DNA from: Paraperlucidibaca baekdonensis
Lineage (GTDB): Bacteria > Pseudomonadota > Gammaproteobacteria > Pseudomonadales > Moraxellaceae
Direction: 5' to 3'
DNA length: 64,000 nt
NCBI RefSeq assembly: GCF_003387535.1
Contig: NZ_QUNR01000002.1
Span: 474,468 to 538,467 of the forward strand
In this document: positions 61,849 through 64,000 of the stretch, piece after piece
Layout: every line of letters starts with the position of its first letter
How positions within the stretch are numbered: position 1 is the stretch's first letter
Notes under the pieces: generated by a model
Database searches by the model: none
The model's input: the letters and a program-made list of their open reading frames with translations, nothing else
Told to the model about the DNA's origin: nothing
Made by a program: the position numbers and the translations under genes

Positions 61849-63498
61849 ATGGCTAATCAATTTTCACGTAGGCAGTTTGTTCAAGGCATTGCCGTAACGG
61901 GGCTCGCAGTGAGCTCAGGCGCTTGGGCAACGTCGGCCATGCCAGAGATAGGTCGCATGCCCATGCCACATTTAAAGGGCAAGCGTTTTGACCTATCGAT
62001 CGATAAGAAGTTGGTCAATTACACCGGCAAATCTAAGATTGCTACGGTGATTAATGGCAGCTTGCCTGCGCCCGTGCTGCGCTTCAAGGAAGGTGAGACG
62101 GTCACCATCAATGTGACCAATCACTTGAAGGAGTGGTCATCAATCCACTGGCATGGGCTTTTACTGCCCTATGAGATGGATGGCGTACCGGGCATTAGCT
62201 TTGAAGGCATTGCCCCTGGAGAGACGTTCACCTATCAATTTCCTATTCTTCAAAGCGGCACATACTGGTACCACTCGCACTCAGGCTTTCAAGAGCAAAA
62301 GGGCATGATGGGGGCGATTATCATTGAGCCTCGCGAAGGTGAAATTGTCAAAGCCGATTGTGATCATGTGGTGATGCTTTCCGACTGGACTGATGAAAAC
62401 CCTATGGTGTTGTTGAACAAGCTCAAATCTGAGTCCGACTTCGACAACTATCAGCAGCCGACTGCTGTGCGTTTCATCGCGGATATGCGTAAAAGCGGCT
62501 GGAAGAGCGCAGTAGAAAGCCGAAAGATGTGGAATGAGATGCGGATGAGTCCCACGGACTTTACGGATTTATCAGCAGGCACGTACACCTATTTAATGAA
62601 TGGCACCAATCCTGCATCGAACTGGACAGGGCTATTTAACAAGGGTGACAGGGTTAGATTGCGCTTTATCAATGGCAGCGCCCAAACGATTTTTGATGTG
62701 CGCATTCCGGGCTTAAAACTCACGGTCATTGGCACCGATGGGCAGTTGGTTGAGCCCGTTACGGTGGATGAGTTTCGCATAGGCGTAGCTGAAACTTACG
62801 ATGTGCTTGTTGAGCCTAGCGATGATGCCTATACGATTTTTGCACAAAATATTGATCGCTCAGGCTTTGCTCGAGGCACGTTAGCGATCCGTGATGGCTT
62901 GTCTGCGCCGGTGCCAGCGTTAGATAAAGCTCAATGGCTGAGCATGAGCGACATGATGGGTGATATGTCGGGTAAAACGACAGTAAAGCATGCCAGCACA
63001 GAATATGGTTTTAGCACCGACATGCATGTCGATTCGCCGCGAACAAACTTAGATGACCCAGGCGTTAACCTGCGCAATAACGGCCGCCGAGTTTTAACCT
63101 ATGCCGACTTGCGCTCCATTGGTGAAGCCAATAATGAGCTGTCTGAGCCTACGCGCGAATTAGAGCTGCATCTAACTGGCAATATGGAGCGCTATATCTG
63201 GGGTTTCGATGGCCTAACGTTTCAAGAGTCTACGCCGGTTTATATAGCCAAAGGCGAGCGCGTACGGATCACATTGGTCAACGACACCATGATGACGCAC
63301 CCCATGCATTTGCACGGTATGTGGAGTGATCTTCGCGACGCGAATGGCGACTTTCAAGTTCGCAAGCACACCATCATGGTCCAACCTGCGCAGAAAATTT
63401 CCTTCGATGTAACCGGCGAGGAGGGGCGCTGGGCATGGCATTGCCACCTGCTCTATCACATGGAATCCGGCATGTTTCGTGAAGTGGTGGTGGATTAA
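61849..63498 (+). CDS. copA: Copper-resistance multicopper oxidase CopA
   Basis: 549 aa. Tat signal FSRRQFVQGIAVTGLAVSSG. Copper-site motifs HWHGLLLP, YWYHSHSGFQEQKG, HPMHLHGMWSD and HCHLLYHMESGMF. A Met-containing stretch (MSDMMGDMSG) precedes the third domain, shorter than in classic CopA. Oxidises Cu(I) in the periplasm. copB follows 2 bp after its stop. Confidence 0.94.
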   Translation: MANQFSRRQFVQGIAVTGLAVSSGAWATSAMPEIGRMPMPHLKGKRFDLSIDKKLVNYTGKSKIATVINGSLPAPVLRFKEGETVTINVTNHLKEWSSIHWHGLLLPYEMDGVPGISFEGIAPGETFTYQFPILQSGTYWYHSHSGFQEQKGMMGAIIIEPREGEIVKADCDHVVMLSDWTDENPMVLLNKLKSESDFDNYQQPTAVRFIADMRKSGWKSAVESRKMWNEMRMSPTDFTDLSAGTYTYLMNGTNPASNWTGLFNKGDRVRLRFINGSAQTIFDVRIPGLKLTVIGTDGQLVEPVTVDEFRIGVAETYDVLVEPSDDAYTIFAQNIDRSGFARGTLAIRDGLSAPVPALDKAQWLSMSDMMGDMSGKTTVKHASTEYGFSTDMHVDSPRTNLDDPGVNLRNNGRRVLTYADLRSIGEANNELSEPTRELELHLTGNMERYIWGFDGLTFQESTPVYIAKGERVRITLVNDTMMTHPMHLHGMWSDLRDANGDFQVRKHTIMVQPAQKISFDVTGEEGRWAWHCHLLYHMESGMFREVVVD

Positions 63499-63500
63499 TT

Positions 63501-64000
63501 ATGAAAATTGTATTCGCGTTAAGCGCACTGTTGCTGAGCTTTCCCGTTCTGTCGGCGGAGGCAGTAATGGATCATTCGAATATGCAAATGAACGGCATGG
63601 ACATGGGCGAAGGCTCTATGGATATGTCGGGGATGGATATGAGTAGTGGCTCCATGGATCATTCAGGCATGGATATGAGCAAAGGCTCAATGGATATGTC
63701 TCACATGAAGCATGGTGCTATGAGCATGGGCTCTATGAATATGGGCAAAATGCAGGGAGGTAAAGCGCCACCCGATGCTCGCAGTCCAGACTACTCGCAA
63801 GGCCGTGACTTTGGCCCAATACCGCCGCCGAAAATGATGGGTAACGGCATCATGGGGAGTGTGTTGTTTAATCAGCTAGAAGTTGCCAGCAGCCAAGGGA
63901 AAATAAACTCTGGCTACGATGTCGATGCGTGGGTTGGTACTGACTGGAACCGCTTGGCATTAAAAGCTGAAGGGGAAGCGGCTGATAGCAAACTCGAGGA
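63501..64000 (+). CDS. copB: Copper-resistance protein B, 5' part (cut by window end)
   Basis: ATG 63501 and open to the window edge (166 codons seen). Signal peptide MKIVFALSALLLSFPVLSAEA, then a Met/Asp/Ser/Gly repeat of the type MDMSGMDMSSGSMDH over ~60 residues, a Cu(I)-binding tract, followed by the CopB barrel start (PPPKMMGNGIMGSVLFNQLE). Outer-membrane copper protein paired with CopA. Confidence 0.92.
   Translation, partial: MKIVFALSALLLSFPVLSAEAVMDHSNMQMNGMDMGEGSMDMSGMDMSSGSMDHSGMDMSKGSMDMSHMKHGAMSMGSMNMGKMQGGKAPPDARSPDYSQGRDFGPIPPPKMMGNGIMGSVLFNQLEVASSQGKINSGYDVDAWVGTDWNRLALKAEGEAADSKLE

Overview
The window reads as chromosome from a gammaproteobacterium close to the Pseudomonadales. 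The block lpxH-ppiB / glnS-cysS ... folD (12.7-20.7 kb) has the gene order known from Pseudomonas, interrupted by two extra genes between cysS and folD. Lipid A genes (lpxH, an LpxL-type acyltransferase), miaE, rlmA, a DUF2789 gene and an alkane-type CYP153 fit the same assignment. G+C looks to be in the mid-50s overall. It is visibly lower left of the tRNA-Val gene (1-5.3 kb) and right of about 54 kb.

Layout. 1-2 kb: 3' part of a cholesterol-oxidase-like GMC oxidoreductase and a truncated IS6-type transposase. 2-5.3 kb: small integrated element (OB-fold/HD protein, small unknown gene, tyrosine integrase, excisionase-like and XRE-like regulators) ending at tRNA-Val(GAC). 5.4-8.7 kb: ovothiol operon ovoA-ovoB. 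8.9-9.2 kb: two very small membrane-protein genes, one behind a LexA-type SOS box. 9.5-24 kb: housekeeping block (lipid A, tRNA/rRNA modification, aminoacyl-tRNA synthetases, folate, redoxin, cupin, TrhA). 23.2-27.8 kb: three-domain CheW protein and a soluble chemoreceptor with six PAS repeats of exactly 122 residues. 28-30.5 kb: FMN reductase/pirin opposite a LysR regulator. 31-34.5 kb: MbnP/MbnH 'metallo-mystery pair' plus an outer-membrane barrel. 34.6-39 kb: peroxiredoxin, RsuA, methyltransferase, hydrolase, an internally deleted SDR, periplasmic carbonic anhydrase. 39-57.5 kb: accessory region with four intact AraC/OruR-type regulators and one broken one, next to a ferritin-like PF10118 protein, a Tat-exported GMC dehydrogenase operon, a ferredoxin-CYP153 pair, a fatty-acid desaturase and a Baeyer-Villiger-type monooxygenase; fumC and an RHH / Lys-rich peptide / ParA cassette lie inside it. 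57.5-64 kb: sterol-desaturase-like protein, GDT1 transporter, RcnB-like protein, TadG-like protein, copA and the start of copB.

Themes. (i) Oxidation of aliphatic or lipid substrates under AraC control. (ii) Copper and redox handling: mbnPH, copAB, ovothiol, peroxiredoxins. (iii) Mobile DNA at both ends: an element at tRNA-Val and two IS6-type copies, one of which is involved in the break-up of an AraC gene.

The most noteworthy candidates for something undescribed are the SOS-box small membrane peptide at 8.9 kb, the RHH / 36-aa Lys-rich peptide / ParA cassette at 51.2-52.4 kb, and the mbnP-mbnH-barrel unit at 31-34.5 kb.
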